In this document: in pieces, positions 1 to 8,891 of the stretch
Numbering within the stretch: position 1 is the stretch's first letter
How the letters are laid out: each line of letters begins with the position of its first letter
Assembly: GCA_019247195.1 (NCBI GenBank)
Contig: JAFAPI010000220.1
Location: 1-41,323 of the forward strand
DNA length: 41,323 bases
Source of the DNA: Gammaproteobacteria bacterium
Lineage (GTDB): Bacteria; Pseudomonadota; Gammaproteobacteria; Steroidobacterales; Steroidobacteraceae
Direction of reading: 5' to 3'
Position numbers and translations under genes: made by a program
Notes under the pieces: generated by a model
Seen by the model: only the letters and a program-made list of their open reading frames with translations
Told to the model about the DNA's origin: nothing
Databases searched by the model: none

Positions 1-1
1 G

Positions 2-832
2 GAGCGCGGGCGATTTCGCGTGAACGTGCTCCGGCACCTGAACGGCATGGGCGCGGTGTTCCGCGCGATCCCTTCCAAGGCGCTGACGCTGGATGAGCTC
101 AAGCTCCCGGAGTCCGTGCGCCAGATGTGCCGCGCGAGCAACGGGCTCATCCTGGTCACCGGCAAGACGGGCTCGGGTAAATCGACCACGCTCGCGGCCA
201 TGATCGATGACATCAACCTGCGGGTGAAGGGGCACATCCTCACCATCGAGGACCCCATCGAGTTCGTGCACCAGCGCAAGAGCTGCCTCATCAGCCAGCG
301 CGAGATCGGGGTGCACGCGACGACCTTCTCCGCGGCGCTGCATTCGGCGTTGCGCGAGGATCCCGACGTGATCCTGGTCGGCGAGTTGCGCGACCTCGAG
401 ACGATGAGCATCGCCGTCACGGCCGCGGAGATGGGCATTCTCGTCATGGGCACGCTGCACACGAACGGCGCTGCCCAGACCGTCGATCGCATGGTCAACG
501 TGTTCCCCGCGGACAAGCAGTCGCACGTGCGCACGATGCTGTCCACCTCGCTGCGCGGCGTCATCTCCCAGCAGCTGCTGCAGCGGTCCGACAAGCAAGG
601 GCGTGTCGCGGCCCTCGAGATCCTCGTCAACACCTCCGCCGTGTCGAATCTCATTCGTCAGGGCAAACTCGACCAGCTCGAGAATACGATGCAGTCGGGC
701 GCGCAGCACGGCATGCGCACCATGGACAGCGCCATCCAGCAGCTGCTGGACGCGAGGCAGATCACCGGTGCCGAGGCCTACAAGAAGGCGATCAACAAGG
801 GGCGGTTCGAGGACGTCAAGGGCGCCGCCTGA
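2..832 (+). CDS. pilT: Type IV pilus retraction ATPase, PilT/PilU family (5' partial)
   Basis: This is a hexameric secretion-type ATPase that powers pilus retraction at the inner face of the cytoplasmic membrane. The reading frame is open from base 2, so the true start lies upstream of the window and the N-terminal PAS-like domain is mostly missing. Visible motifs are Walker [10 protein letters not shown], Asp box TIEDPIEF, Walker B region [12 protein letters not shown] and His box GTLHTNGA. The C-terminal part ([18 protein letters not shown], then GMRTMD) is closer to PilT than to PilU, but a PilT-like paralogue cannot be excluded. It ends 50 bp before metG, with no terminator-like hairpin seen between them. 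Confidence 0.9.
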   Translation, partial: ERGRFRVNVLRHLNGMGAVFRAIPSKALTLDELKLPESVRQMCRASNGLILVTGKTGSGKSTTLAAMIDDINLRVKGHILTIEDPIEFVHQRKSCLISQREIGVHATTFSAALHSALREDPDVILVGELRDLETMSIAVTAAEMGILVMGTLHTNGAAQTVDRMVNVFPADKQSHVRTMLSTSLRGVISQQLLQRSDKQGRVAALEILVNTSAVSNLIRQGKLDQLENTMQSGAQHGMRTMDSAIQQLLDARQITGAEAYKKAINKGRFEDVKGAA

Positions 833-869
833 GCGCCGCCACTGCGCCGGGCCGCGCCGGTGAGGTGTG

Positions 870-875
870 TAAACT
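870..875 (+). promoter_or_regulatory. Candidate -10 box for metG (leaderless type)
   Basis: TAAACT ends 7 bases before the metG ATG at 883, the distance expected if transcription starts at or next to the start codon. No convincing -35 box or Shine-Dalgarno is present. The same word, within GTAAACTAG, recurs just before the acyltransferase gene at 28389. Confidence 0.45.
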
Positions 876-882
876 AGCGCGG

Positions 883-2931
883 ATGGCCCGCCAGATCTTC
901 GTCACCACCGCGCTGCCCTACGCCAACGGGCCCTTCCACATCGGCCACATCATGGAGTACATCCAGGCCGACATCTGGGTGCGCTTCCAGCGCATGCAGG
1001 GCCACACGCTGCACTTCGTCGGTGCGGACGATGCGCACGGCGCGCCCATCATGCTCAAGGCGGAGGAACAGGGCATTCCGCCGCAGGAGCTGGTGCGCCG
1101 CATCGCCGCCGACCGGCCTCGCTACCTGACCGGCTTTCACCTGAGCTTCGATCACTGGTACACGACCGATTCCGCCGAGAACACGGAGCTGTCACAGGAG
1201 ATCTACCGGCGCCTGCAGGCGGCGGGGCTGATCTACCAGAAACGGGTCGAGCAGTTCTACGATCCGGTGAAGGGCATGTTCCTCCCCGACCGCTACATCA
1301 AGGGCGAGTGCCCGAGCTGCCACTCCAAGGACCAGTACGGCGACGCCTGCGAGGTGTGCAGCAGCGTGTACGCGCCCACCGACCTCATCGAGCCCTACTC
1401 CACGCTGTCCGGGGCGCGGCCGGAGCTGCGCAGCTCCGAGCATTTCTTCTTCCGGCTCTCTGACCCGCAATGTGTGGCCTTCCTCGCCGCGTGGCTCGAT
1501 GCACCCGGCCGCCTGCAGGTGCAGGTGGTGAACAAGGCGCGCGAGTGGCTCACCGGCCAGGGCGAGCAGCGCCTGGGCGACTGGGATATCTCGCGCGACG
1601 CCCCCTACTTCGGCATCCCCATCCCCGATGCACCCGGCAAGTACTTCTACGTGTGGCTGGACGCCCCCGTCGGCTACCTGGCCGCGCTCAAGAGCTACTT
1701 CGACTCGGGACAGGCGCGCGCGCGCGGCGAGCCGCGCAGCTTCGCGGAGTTCCTCGCCGCTCCCGACACCGAGCAGATCCACTTCATCGGCAAGGACATC
1801 ATCTACTTCCACACCCTGTTCTGGCCGGCCATGCTGCGCTTCGCCGGACCGCCCTTCCGCGTCCCCGACCACGTCTACGTGCACGGCTTCATCAACGTGT
1901 CGGGCGAGAAGATGTCCAAGTCGCGGGGCACGGGCATCAGTCCGCTGCGTTACCTCGAGCTCGGCATGAATGCCGAGTGGCTGCGCTATTACCTGGCCGC
2001 GAAGCTCAACGCGAGCGTCGAAGACCTCGATTTCAACCCCGAGGACTTCCTGGCGCGCATCAATTCGGACCTGGTGGGGAAGTACGTCAACATCGCCAGC
2101 CGCGCGGCGAACTTCATCAGCCGCCACTTCGGCGGCCGCCTGCGCTATGCCGAGGAGGAGTCCCTGCGCGCGCAGGCGGGCCAGCTGGCCGCGCGCGTAG
2201 CGGAGCTGTACGCGGGGCGCGAGTTCGCGCGCGCCATGCGCGAGGTGATGGCCGAGGCCGACCGCATCAACCAGCAGTTCGATGCGCGCCAGCCCTGGCT
2301 GCTCGCTAAGGAGCCCGCGCGCCACGGCGAGTTGCAGGAGGTGTGCTCGCGCGCCCTGTACGGCTTCAAGCTGCTCACGGTGCTGCTGGCGCCGGTGCTG
2401 CCGCAGGTGGCGGCGCGCGCCGCGCGCGAGCTGTTCGGGCACCCCGCCGACTTCACCTGGGCAGACGCCGCGCAGCTGCCGCGCAGCGTGGGCCCTTACC
2501 GTCACCTGCTGCAGCGGGTCGAGGCGCGCCAGCTCGAGGCACTGCTCAGCGGCGAGCCGGACCGGACGGCGGCGCCGGCCCCGCCGGCGGGCACGCCCAC
2601 CCCTGCCACCCTCTCCATCGATGAGTTTCGTCGCGTGGACCTGCGCGTGGCCCGCATCCTCAGCGCCGAAGCCGCCGCGGGCTCGGACAAGCTCCTCAGG
2701 CTCACCGTCGACCTGGGAAGCGAGCAGCGCACGATCTTTGCCGGCATCAAGGGCGTCTACGACCCCGCGGCACTCGTCGGCCGGCTCACTGTGGTGGTGG
2801 CCAATCTGGCGCCGCGCAAGATGAAGTTCGGCACCTCCGAGGGCATGGTGCTCGCGGCCAGCGGCGCGGGCGCGGGCCTTTACCTGCTCGAGCCTGACGC
2901 AGGCGCGCAGCCGGGGATGCGGATCAGCTGA
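883..2931 (+). CDS. metG: Methionyl-tRNA synthetase with C-terminal tRNA-binding domain
   Basis: Class I aminoacyl-tRNA synthetase that charges tRNA-Met with methionine in the cytosol (682 residues). HIGH lies at residues 19-22 and KMSKS at 343-347. The zinc knuckle has C143, C146, C156 and C159, the spacing of the E. coli enzyme. After a low-complexity linker, the last ~105 residues form an EMAP/Trbp111-like tRNA-binding domain ([11 protein letters not shown], then APRKMKFG), making this the dimeric long form. The ATG at 883 is chosen over an in-frame GTG at 865, because the family starts with a short stretch before PYANG and a -10-like TAAACT lies between the two. Its stop overlaps the rnfB start (TGATG). 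Confidence 0.97.
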   Translation: MARQIFVTTALPYANGPFHIGHIMEYIQADIWVRFQRMQGHTLHFVGADDAHGAPIMLKAEEQGIPPQELVRRIAADRPRYLTGFHLSFDHWYTTDSAENTELSQEIYRRLQAAGLIYQKRVEQFYDPVKGMFLPDRYIKGECPSCHSKDQYGDACEVCSSVYAPTDLIEPYSTLSGARPELRSSEHFFFRLSDPQCVAFLAAWLDAPGRLQVQVVNKAREWLTGQGEQRLGDWDISRDAPYFGIPIPDAPGKYFYVWLDAPVGYLAALKSYFDSGQARARGEPRSFAEFLAAPDTEQIHFIGKDIIYFHTLFWPAMLRFAGPPFRVPDHVYVHGFINVSGEKMSKSRGTGISPLRYLELGMNAEWLRYYLAAKLNASVEDLDFNPEDFLARINSDLVGKYVNIASRAANFISRHFGGRLRYAEEESLRAQAGQLAARVAELYAGREFARAMREVMAEADRINQQFDARQPWLLAKEPARHGELQEVCSRALYGFKLLTVLLAPVLPQVAARAARELFGHPADFTWADAAQLPRSVGPYRHLLQRVEARQLEALLSGEPDRTAAPAPPAGTPTPATLSIDEFRRVDLRVARILSAEAAAGSDKLLRLTVDLGSEQRTIFAGIKGVYDPAALVGRLTVVVANLAPRKMKFGTSEGMVLAASGAGAGLYLLEPDAGAQPGMRIS

Positions 2932-3500
2932 TGAGACCGAGCCCCTGCGCCATCGATGCGCTCTTGCCGCAGACGCAATGCACGCGCTGCGGCTTTGCCG
3001 CTTGCCGCCCGTATGCCGAGGCGATCGCCGCGGGCGAGGCCGCGATCAACCAATGCCCGCCGGGCGGCGCGGGGACGATCGCGGCGCTCGCGCGCCTGTG
3101 CCAGACCGAGCCACTGCCTTTGAACCCCGCCAACGGTCACGAGGGCCCCGCGCGCGTCGCGCTGATCGACGAGAGCGCGTGCATCGGTTGCGCGAAGTGC
3201 CTCCCGCCGTGCCCCGTCGATGCGATCGTCGGCGCCGCCCGGCAGATGCACACGGTGTTGGCCGCGGTGTGCACCGGGTGCGAGCTGTGCGTCGCGCCTT
3301 GTCCCGTCGATTGCATCCGCATGGTCGAGCGACCGGGCGGGACCGGACCCAGTGCCGACGACAATCGGGACCGCTTCCAGGCGCGCACGTCGCGGCTCGC
3401 GCGACGCGCAGCCGAGCGCGACGCGCTGCTTACGGAGCGCAAGCGCGCGGCGGCGCCGGGAACGGCGTCCCGCGAATGGCCACGGGATCAGATCGGTTAG
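2931..3500 (+). CDS. rnfB: RnfB-like polyferredoxin, solo and without membrane anchor
   Basis: This is an electron-carrier protein related to RnfB/RsxB of the Rnf (Rsx) complex. An N-terminal 4Fe-4S motif (CTRCGFAAC, then CPPGG) is followed by two ferredoxin motifs, [12 protein letters not shown] and [12 protein letters not shown], enough for three 4Fe-4S clusters. The N-terminal transmembrane helix normal for RnfB is absent: the protein begins a few residues before the first cluster. The ~40-residue tail is basic and low in complexity. It is coupled to metG by a TGATG overlap. No rnfA, C, D, G or E is nearby, although the downstream nth gene is the usual Rnf-operon neighbour in E. coli. A soluble electron donor role is inferred. 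Confidence 0.9.
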   Translation: MRPSPCAIDALLPQTQCTRCGFAACRPYAEAIAAGEAAINQCPPGGAGTIAALARLCQTEPLPLNPANGHEGPARVALIDESACIGCAKCLPPCPVDAIVGAARQMHTVLAAVCTGCELCVAPCPVDCIRMVERPGGTGPSADDNRDRFQARTSRLARRAAERDALLTERKRAAAPGTASREWPRDQIG

Positions 3501-3537
3501 CATCGCGCAGGCCGCTCATCACCGCGGAGTTCTCTTT

Positions 3538-4569
3538 ATGAAGGTGTCCCGTGCCCGTGCGCTCGGCTGGCTGCTGGCGCCACTCCTCGCCTTCTCCGCC
3601 GTCCATGCCGCGAAGTTGCCGGCCACCATGCGGGCGGCGGCGATTGACCAGCCGGGACCTGCGGAAGTCCTGACCCTGCATACCCTCCCGGTGCCGCGAC
3701 CGGGGCCCGACGAAGTGCTCATCGCGGTGCACACCGCCGGGGTGGGGATCTGGGATACCGGCGTGCGGCGGCACCCGGAGGACTATATGCAGCCGAAATT
3801 CCCGCTGGTGCTCGGCACCGACGGGGCGGGGACCGTCGTCGCCGTCGGCAGCTCGGTGGCCCGCTTCAGGGTCGGCGATCCGGTGTACTCGTACAGCTGG
3901 AACAACCCCCAGGGTGGCTTTTACGCCGAGTACGTCGCGGTACCCGCGGAGCGCGTGGGACGGATCCCGAAGAACCTCGATATGACCCAGGCCGGCGCGA
4001 TCGCGACCACCGCGCTTACCGCACTGCAGGGGGTCGACGACGCATTGCACCTGCAGGCGGGCCAGACGGTGCTCATCCATGGCGCCGCCGGCGGGGTCGG
4101 AGTGCTCGCGGTGCAGTTCGCCAAGTTGCGGGGCGCGCGCGTGCTCGGTACCGCCTCCGGCGAGGACGAGCTGGCACTCGCGCGCTCCCTGGGGGCGGAC
4201 GCGGTGGTCGACGGACGCAGCGGCGATATCCTCGCGGCCGCCCGGCAGTTCGCGCCGCAGGGTGTGGACGCGGTCCTCGGCCTCGCCGGCGGTGAGCCGC
4301 TGGAGCGTTGCATCGACGCGCTGCGCCCCGGCGGGGCCCTCGCCTACCCGCGCGGCGTCCACGGACCGAAGCCGCGCCCGGGGCTGAGCCCCATTGACTA
4401 CGACGCGGTCCCCGGGCCGCAGCAGTACGCGCGGCTCAACGCCGCGATCGAATCGCTGCGCTTCCAGGTACCCATCGCGGCGCAGTTCCCGCTCGCCGAG
4501 GCTGCCAGGGCGCACCAGCGCATCGAGGCCGGCCACGTGCTCGGCAAGATCGTCCTCAACATGCACTGA
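3538..4569 (+). CDS. MDR-family quinone oxidoreductase / alcohol dehydrogenase-like, with apparent Sec signal peptide
   Basis: Medium-chain dehydrogenase/reductase (343 residues) of the NADPH:quinone reductase type. The GroES-like half is followed by a Rossmann half with the nucleotide-binding stretch HGAAGGVG. No structural zinc Cys lobe is seen. Residues 1-24 look like a Sec signal peptide: basic n-region, hydrophobic core, and cleavage after SAVHA. The start at 3538 is supported by GGAG eight bases upstream. The usual family start would be Met31 (base 3628), which has only a weak Shine-Dalgarno. An exported NAD(P)H-dependent reductase is unusual because the periplasm lacks NADPH. Substrate unknown. 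Confidence 0.85.
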   Translation: MKVSRARALGWLLAPLLAFSAVHAAKLPATMRAAAIDQPGPAEVLTLHTLPVPRPGPDEVLIAVHTAGVGIWDTGVRRHPEDYMQPKFPLVLGTDGAGTVVAVGSSVARFRVGDPVYSYSWNNPQGGFYAEYVAVPAERVGRIPKNLDMTQAGAIATTALTALQGVDDALHLQAGQTVLIHGAAGGVGVLAVQFAKLRGARVLGTASGEDELALARSLGADAVVDGRSGDILAAARQFAPQGVDAVLGLAGGEPLERCIDALRPGGALAYPRGVHGPKPRPGLSPIDYDAVPGPQQYARLNAAIESLRFQVPIAAQFPLAEAARAHQRIEAGHVLGKIVLNMH

Positions 4570-4580
4570 GAGGGCGGTGC

Positions 4581-5276
4581 ATGCATCCCGCCACCCGCGC
4601 GGCCATCTTCCGCAGGCTGCGCGCTGCCAATCCCAGCCCTACCACGGAGCTCGAGTACCAGACACCCTTCGAGCTGCTGGTCGCCGTCATGCTGTCCGCT
4701 CACACCACGGATCGCAGCGTCAACGCGGCTACGCGCGTGCTCTTCCCGCGCGCCAACACGCCGCAGGCGATTGCCGCGCTCGGCATCGAGGGGGTCAAGC
4801 CTTACATCCGCCCGGTTGGGCTCTACAACACCAAGTCGAAGAATCTGATCAACCTGTGTCAGCAGCTGCTCGAACGGCACGGCGGACAAGTCCCGGCCGA
4901 GCGTGGCCTGCTCGAGGCCTTGCCGGGCGTCGGCCGCAAGACCGCGAGCATCATCCTCAACACGGTCTTTGACCAGCTCGAGATCGGCGTGGACACCCAT
5001 ATCTTCCGCGTGGCCAACCGCACCGGGCTCGCCCCCGGTCGCACGCCGCGCGAGGTCGAGACTGCGCTGACGGCCTACACGCCGCGCGCCTACCGGAAGG
5101 ATGCGCACCACTGGCTGCTGCTGCACGGCCGCTATGTGTGCACGGCCCGCCGGCCCGACTGCCCGAGGTGCATCATCCGGGATCTGTGCGAGTATCCGGC
5201 CAAGACCCCGCCTGCCCCGGCCCGGCCGCGCGGCTTCCGCCCCGGCACCCGGGCGGGCCGGCGGCGGCAGCGGTAG
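4581..5276 (+). CDS. nth: Endonuclease III (DNA glycosylase/AP lyase)
   Basis: Base-excision repair enzyme that removes oxidised pyrimidines and cleaves abasic sites (231 residues). The helix-hairpin-helix motif LPGVGRKTA carries the catalytic Lys120, and Asp138 is in VDTHIFR. The 4Fe-4S cluster ligands are C187, C194, C197 and C203, all at E. coli numbering. The common SAQATD loop reads SAHTTD, so the position of E. coli Gln41 is His. The last ~25 residues are a basic Pro/Arg-rich tail. The gene starts 11 bp after the MDR gene. It is often linked to rnf genes in gammaproteobacteria, which fits the rnfB-like gene upstream. Confidence 0.96.
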   Translation: MHPATRAAIFRRLRAANPSPTTELEYQTPFELLVAVMLSAHTTDRSVNAATRVLFPRANTPQAIAALGIEGVKPYIRPVGLYNTKSKNLINLCQQLLERHGGQVPAERGLLEALPGVGRKTASIILNTVFDQLEIGVDTHIFRVANRTGLAPGRTPREVETALTAYTPRAYRKDAHHWLLLHGRYVCTARRPDCPRCIIRDLCEYPAKTPPAPARPRGFRPGTRAGRRRQR

Positions 5277-5283
5277 GATCGGC

Positions 5284-5715
5284 GTGTCACTCTTCGCCGG
5301 GGAGAGCCGCGAGCAGCTGCGGCAACGCTATCAGGAGGCGTGGCGGAAGTTCAGCGCGCAGCAGCCACTCGAGCCCCTCGAGGCGCAGCTCGCCGCGGTG
5401 ATCGCCGAGCATCCGGAGTACCTGACCTGGGTCGAGTCGGGACGCACGGCGCTCGGCGCGGAGTTCCCGCCTGAGGGGGGGCGCAACAATCCCTTCCTGC
5501 ACATGGGGCTGCACCTGGCGCTGCGCGAGCAGGTGGCGACCGATCGTCCACGCGGCATCGCCGCGCTGCATGCCCGGCTCAGCCGCCGTTTCGGCAGCGC
5601 CCACGAGGCCGAGCACCGGATGCTCGAGCCGCTCGCCGAGGTCCTGTGGGGCGCCCAGCGCAGCGGGCGGCCGCCGGACGAAGCGGACTACCTCGAGCGG
5701 CTCCAGCGGCTATAG
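5284..5715 (+). CDS. DUF1841 family protein
   Basis: A 143-residue cytosolic protein with no signal peptide or membrane segment. It matches the DUF1841 pattern: EQLRQRYQEAWRKF near the N-terminus, PLEPLEAQLAAVIAEHPEY, NPFLHMGLHLALREQ in the centre, then HEAEHRMLEPL and a C-terminal YLERL. Conserved His and Glu residues in the central and C-terminal helices might bind a metal, but no function is established. The GTG at 5284 gives the family-typical N-terminus and lies 7 bp after the nth stop; no good ATG exists in frame. Co-transcription with nth is likely. Confidence 0.85.
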   Translation: MSLFAGESREQLRQRYQEAWRKFSAQQPLEPLEAQLAAVIAEHPEYLTWVESGRTALGAEFPPEGGRNNPFLHMGLHLALREQVATDRPRGIAALHARLSRRFGSAHEAEHRMLEPLAEVLWGAQRSGRPPDEADYLERLQRL

Positions 5716-5774
5716 GAGCGGCGCTCTTCACCGCCCGGCGTGTCAGGGCGGCGCCGGTCGCGGGAGGCTCACAC

Positions 5775-7547
5775 TCACTTCTTCGGGATATATAGGTCGG
5801 TGAGCGTGCCTTCGAAGGCGTCAGCCGCGCCCGCGACCGTCTCGCTGAGGGTGGGGTGCGGGTGCACGGTGAGGCCGATGTCCGCCGCATCGCAGCCTGT
5901 CTCGATCGCGAGCGCGACCTCGCTGATCAGATCGCCGGCGTTGGTTCCCACGATGCCGCCGCCGAGCACGCGGTGGGTCTCGGGGTCGAACAGCAGCTTG
6001 GTGAATCCGTCGTCGCGGCCGAGCGAGAGCGAGCGGCCGTTGGCCACCCAGGGGAAGGCGCCCTTCTGATACGTGACCTTGCGCTCGCGCGCCTCGCTCT
6101 CCGTCAGGCCGACCCAGGCGATCTCGGGGTCGGTGTAGGCCACGGAGGGGATGACACGGGCATCGAAGGCGCGCTTCTGCCCGGCCGCCACCTCCGCGGC
6201 CACCTTCCCCTCGTGCATCGCCTTGTGGGCGAGAAGCGGCGCGCCGGCAATGTCACCGATGGCGAAGATGTGGGGCACGTTGGTGCGCAGCTGGCGATCG
6301 ACGGGTATGAAACCGCGCTCGGACACGCTCACACCGGCGGCTTCGGCGCCGATCGCCCGGCCATTGGGCACGCGGCCCACCGCCACCAGGACCGCACCGA
6401 AGGTCTGCGCCGCGGGGGCCTTGTCGCCCGCGAAGCTCACCTTCAGCCCCTCGGGCTGGGCCTCGATGCCGCTCACCTTGGTGCCGAGCAGTATCTGCTG
6501 GTAACGCTTGCGGATGCGCCGCTCGAGCGGACGGACGAGGTCCGGGTCACAGCCGGGCATGAGCTGCGGGGTGAGTTCCACGACGCTGACGCGCGTGCCC
6601 AGCGCATCAAACACGCAGGCCATCTCCAAGCCGATGATGCCCCCGCCGATCACCAGCATTCCGCCGCGGCAGTCCGGCAGTTCGAGCGCGCCCGTCGAAT
6701 CGATGATGCGCGGATCAGAGGGCAGGTTGGGCAGGCGTACGGGCTCGGAGCCCGCCGCGATGATGCACTGCTCGAAGCGCACGCGCTCGGTGTCGCTCTC
6801 CCCGCTCACCTCGAGCACCTGCGGGCTCACGAACCGCCCGCTGCCGCGCAGGACCTCGACCTTGCGTTGCTTGGCGAGGAGCTTCAGTCCGCCGGTGAGC
6901 TTGCCGACCACCGAGGCCTTCCAGCTGCGCAGTCGGGTGCGGTCGATGTCCGCGGCGCCGAAGCGGATGCCGCGCTCTGACATCTCCGCCGCCTCCTCGA
7001 TGACTCTGGCCGCGTGCAGCAGCGCCTTGGAGGGGATGCAGCCGACGTTCAGGCACACCCCACCGAGCTCGGCGGCGCGCTCCACCAGGGTCACCTTCAG
7101 GCCCAGATCCGCCGCGCGGAACGCGGCGGTGTAACCGCCCGGTCCGGACCCCAGCACGAGCAGCTGCGCGGTGCGGGTATGTCCCTCGAGGGGGGCGCCC
7201 GCACGCGCGGCGGGCGGTGAGGGCATGCGCACCGTATCGCCCCCCGCCGGACTCGCGGCCGCAGGGCCGGGGGGCGCCTGCCGTGGCGGCGGCGGCGCCG
7301 CGGCCGCCCCCGCCGCGGCCTCGAGGCGGGCGATGAGGGAGTCCTTCGCGACCTTGTCGCCGCGCTTGAGCAAGACTTCAGTGATGCGCCCCGCCGCCGT
7401 GGACGGAACGTCCATGGACGCCTTGTCGGTCTCGAGCGTGACGAGTGGCGTGTCCACCTCGACGACATCGCCCACCTTCACCAGCACGTCGACGACGTCG
7501 ACGTCCTTGAAGTTGCCGATGTCGGGGATGCGTAGCTCGACGCTCAC
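5775..7547 (-). CDS. lpdA: Dihydrolipoyl dehydrogenase (E3) with N-terminal lipoyl domain
   Basis: FAD enzyme (590 residues) that reoxidises the dihydrolipoyl arms of pyruvate dehydrogenase and makes NADH. Residues 1-78 are a lipoyl domain with the modifiable Lys42 in ETDKASMD, then a Pro/Ala linker of ~45 residues. The FAD site GSGPGG is at 133-138, the redox disulfide is C165/C170 (CLNVGC), and the NAD site GGGIIG is at 301-306. The His564-Glu569 dyad sits in HPTLSE. This lipoyl-E3 form is known from Neisseria and many proteobacteria. The GTG start at 7547 overlaps the aceF stop by 4 bases (GTGA), indicating translational coupling. It is the last gene of aceE-aceF-lpdA. Confidence 0.96.
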   Translation of the reverse strand: MSVELRIPDIGNFKDVDVVDVLVKVGDVVEVDTPLVTLETDKASMDVPSTAAGRITEVLLKRGDKVAKDSLIARLEAAAGAAAAPPPPRQAPPGPAAASPAGGDTVRMPSPPAARAGAPLEGHTRTAQLLVLGSGPGGYTAAFRAADLGLKVTLVERAAELGGVCLNVGCIPSKALLHAARVIEEAAEMSERGIRFGAADIDRTRLRSWKASVVGKLTGGLKLLAKQRKVEVLRGSGRFVSPQVLEVSGESDTERVRFEQCIIAAGSEPVRLPNLPSDPRIIDSTGALELPDCRGGMLVIGGGIIGLEMACVFDALGTRVSVVELTPQLMPGCDPDLVRPLERRIRKRYQQILLGTKVSGIEAQPEGLKVSFAGDKAPAAQTFGAVLVAVGRVPNGRAIGAEAAGVSVSERGFIPVDRQLRTNVPHIFAIGDIAGAPLLAHKAMHEGKVAAEVAAGQKRAFDARVIPSVAYTDPEIAWVGLTESEARERKVTYQKGAFPWVANGRSLSLGRDDGFTKLLFDPETHRVLGGGIVGTNAGDLISEVALAIETGCDAADIGLTVHPHPTLSETVAGAADAFEGTLTDLYIPKK

Positions 7548-8881
7548 GGCACCGCTTCGATCAGCTCGCGCGGCACCGCCAGCGTCTGGGCGAGGAAGGT
7601 GGTGAAGCGCGCCGCCATGGCCCCATCGATGACGCGGTGATCGTAGGAGAGCGACAGCGGCAGCATCAGGCGCGGCACGAAGCCCCCCTCGCGGTAGGTG
7701 GCGCGCATGGCCGCGCGCGACACCCCGAGGATCGCCACCTCGGGCGCGTTGATGATGGGGGTAAAGGCCGTGCCACCGATGCCGCCGAGGCTCGAGACGG
7801 TGAAGCAGCCGCCCTGCATCTCGGTCGGGGCGAGCTTGCCCGCGCGCGCCTTTTCTGAGAGCTGACCCAGCTGGCGGGCGAGCTCGTAGATATCCTTGCG
7901 GTCCGCATCCTTCACCACCGGCACGACCAAGCCGTGCGGGGTGTCGGCGGCGAAGCCGAGGTGCACGTACTGGCGCACGATGAGGTTGGCGCCGGCGGGA
8001 TCGAGCGCCGAGTTGAAGCGCGGGAAGTGCTGCAGCGCCTTGACGCACGCCCGCAGGAGAAAGGCGAGCGGCGTGAGCTTCACGCCCGCTGCCTGCGCCT
8101 TGTCCTTCAGGCTGGCACGCAGTTGCTCGAGCTCGGTGATGTCAGCCTCATCGAATTGCGTGACGTGCGGGATGTTGACCCAGCTCGCGTGCAGACGCGG
8201 GCCGGAGATGCGTTGGATGCGTGACAGCGGCTCGGTCTTCACCGGGCCGAACTGGCTGAAATCGACGAGCGGTACTGCAGGCAGGCCCGCGCCGGGCGCG
8301 GCGGCCGCGGGCGGCGCTCCGCCGAGAGCTCCCTTGACATAGGCCTTGATGTCATCGTGCGTGACGCGCGCCTTGAACCCGGATCCGCGCACACGCGCCA
8401 GATCCACGCCGAGCTCCCGGGCGAAACGCCGCACCGAAGGGCCCGCATGCGCCCGCGAGAAGCCGGGTTCATCGATCGGGGCGAGATCCGGGCGCAGCGA
8501 TGAGGCCGGCGAGGCGGTGGGCGGGCTCGGCGCGGCTTCACTTGCCGGCAGCGCCGCCGGCGTCGCTGCCGTCGGGGTCGCGGCTGCTGCCGGCACGCCC
8601 GAGTGAGCGGAAGCGCGGGGCGCGGCCGCGGCGCCCCCCCTGATGGTGGCCACGAGATCACCGGTCGAGACCTTGCCCCCCTTCTGGGTATGCAGCTGCT
8701 CGAGGGTGCCGCTCACGGTCGAGGGGACATCCATCGCCGCCTTGTCCGACTCGAGGGTCACGAGCGGCGTGTCGACCTCGATGCGATCGCCGGGCTTGAC
8801 CAGGACCTCGATCACGGCGACGTCCTTGAAATTGCCGAGGTCCGGCACCCGCACCTCCTGCAGCCCGACGGCGTCGTTCAT
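7544..8881 (-). CDS. aceF: Pyruvate dehydrogenase E2, dihydrolipoamide acetyltransferase
   Basis: Core acetyltransferase of the pyruvate dehydrogenase complex (445 residues). It has a single lipoyl domain (residues ~8-82, Lys47 in ESDKAAMD), an Ala/Pro/Thr/Ser-rich swinging linker, a peripheral-subunit-binding domain (~147-183) and the catalytic domain. The active site is DHRVIDG, with His415 and Asp419. Homologues often carry two or three lipoyl domains, so this is a one-domain form, while E3 supplies a second lipoyl domain. The ATG at 8881 lies 10 bp after the aceE stop. An upstream in-frame extension of 33 residues is out of character and was rejected. Confidence 0.96.
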   Translation of the reverse strand: MNDAVGLQEVRVPDLGNFKDVAVIEVLVKPGDRIEVDTPLVTLESDKAAMDVPSTVSGTLEQLHTQKGGKVSTGDLVATIRGGAAAAPRASAHSGVPAAAATPTAATPAALPASEAAPSPPTASPASSLRPDLAPIDEPGFSRAHAGPSVRRFARELGVDLARVRGSGFKARVTHDDIKAYVKGALGGAPPAAAAPGAGLPAVPLVDFSQFGPVKTEPLSRIQRISGPRLHASWVNIPHVTQFDEADITELEQLRASLKDKAQAAGVKLTPLAFLLRACVKALQHFPRFNSALDPAGANLIVRQYVHLGFAADTPHGLVVPVVKDADRKDIYELARQLGQLSEKARAGKLAPTEMQGGCFTVSSLGGIGGTAFTPIINAPEVAILGVSRAAMRATYREGGFVPRLMLPLSLSYDHRVIDGAMAARFTTFLAQTLAVPRELIEAVP

Positions 8882-8891
8882 GGCGGGCGGG

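Noticed and set aside
1192..2505. 437-codon minus-strand frame within metG
   Set aside because: Shadow of metG with no domain or ribosome-binding site.
3220..3537. In-frame upstream extension of the MDR gene into rnfB
   Set aside because: It overlaps rnfB in another frame; the start at 3538 has a proper Shine-Dalgarno and a signal peptide.
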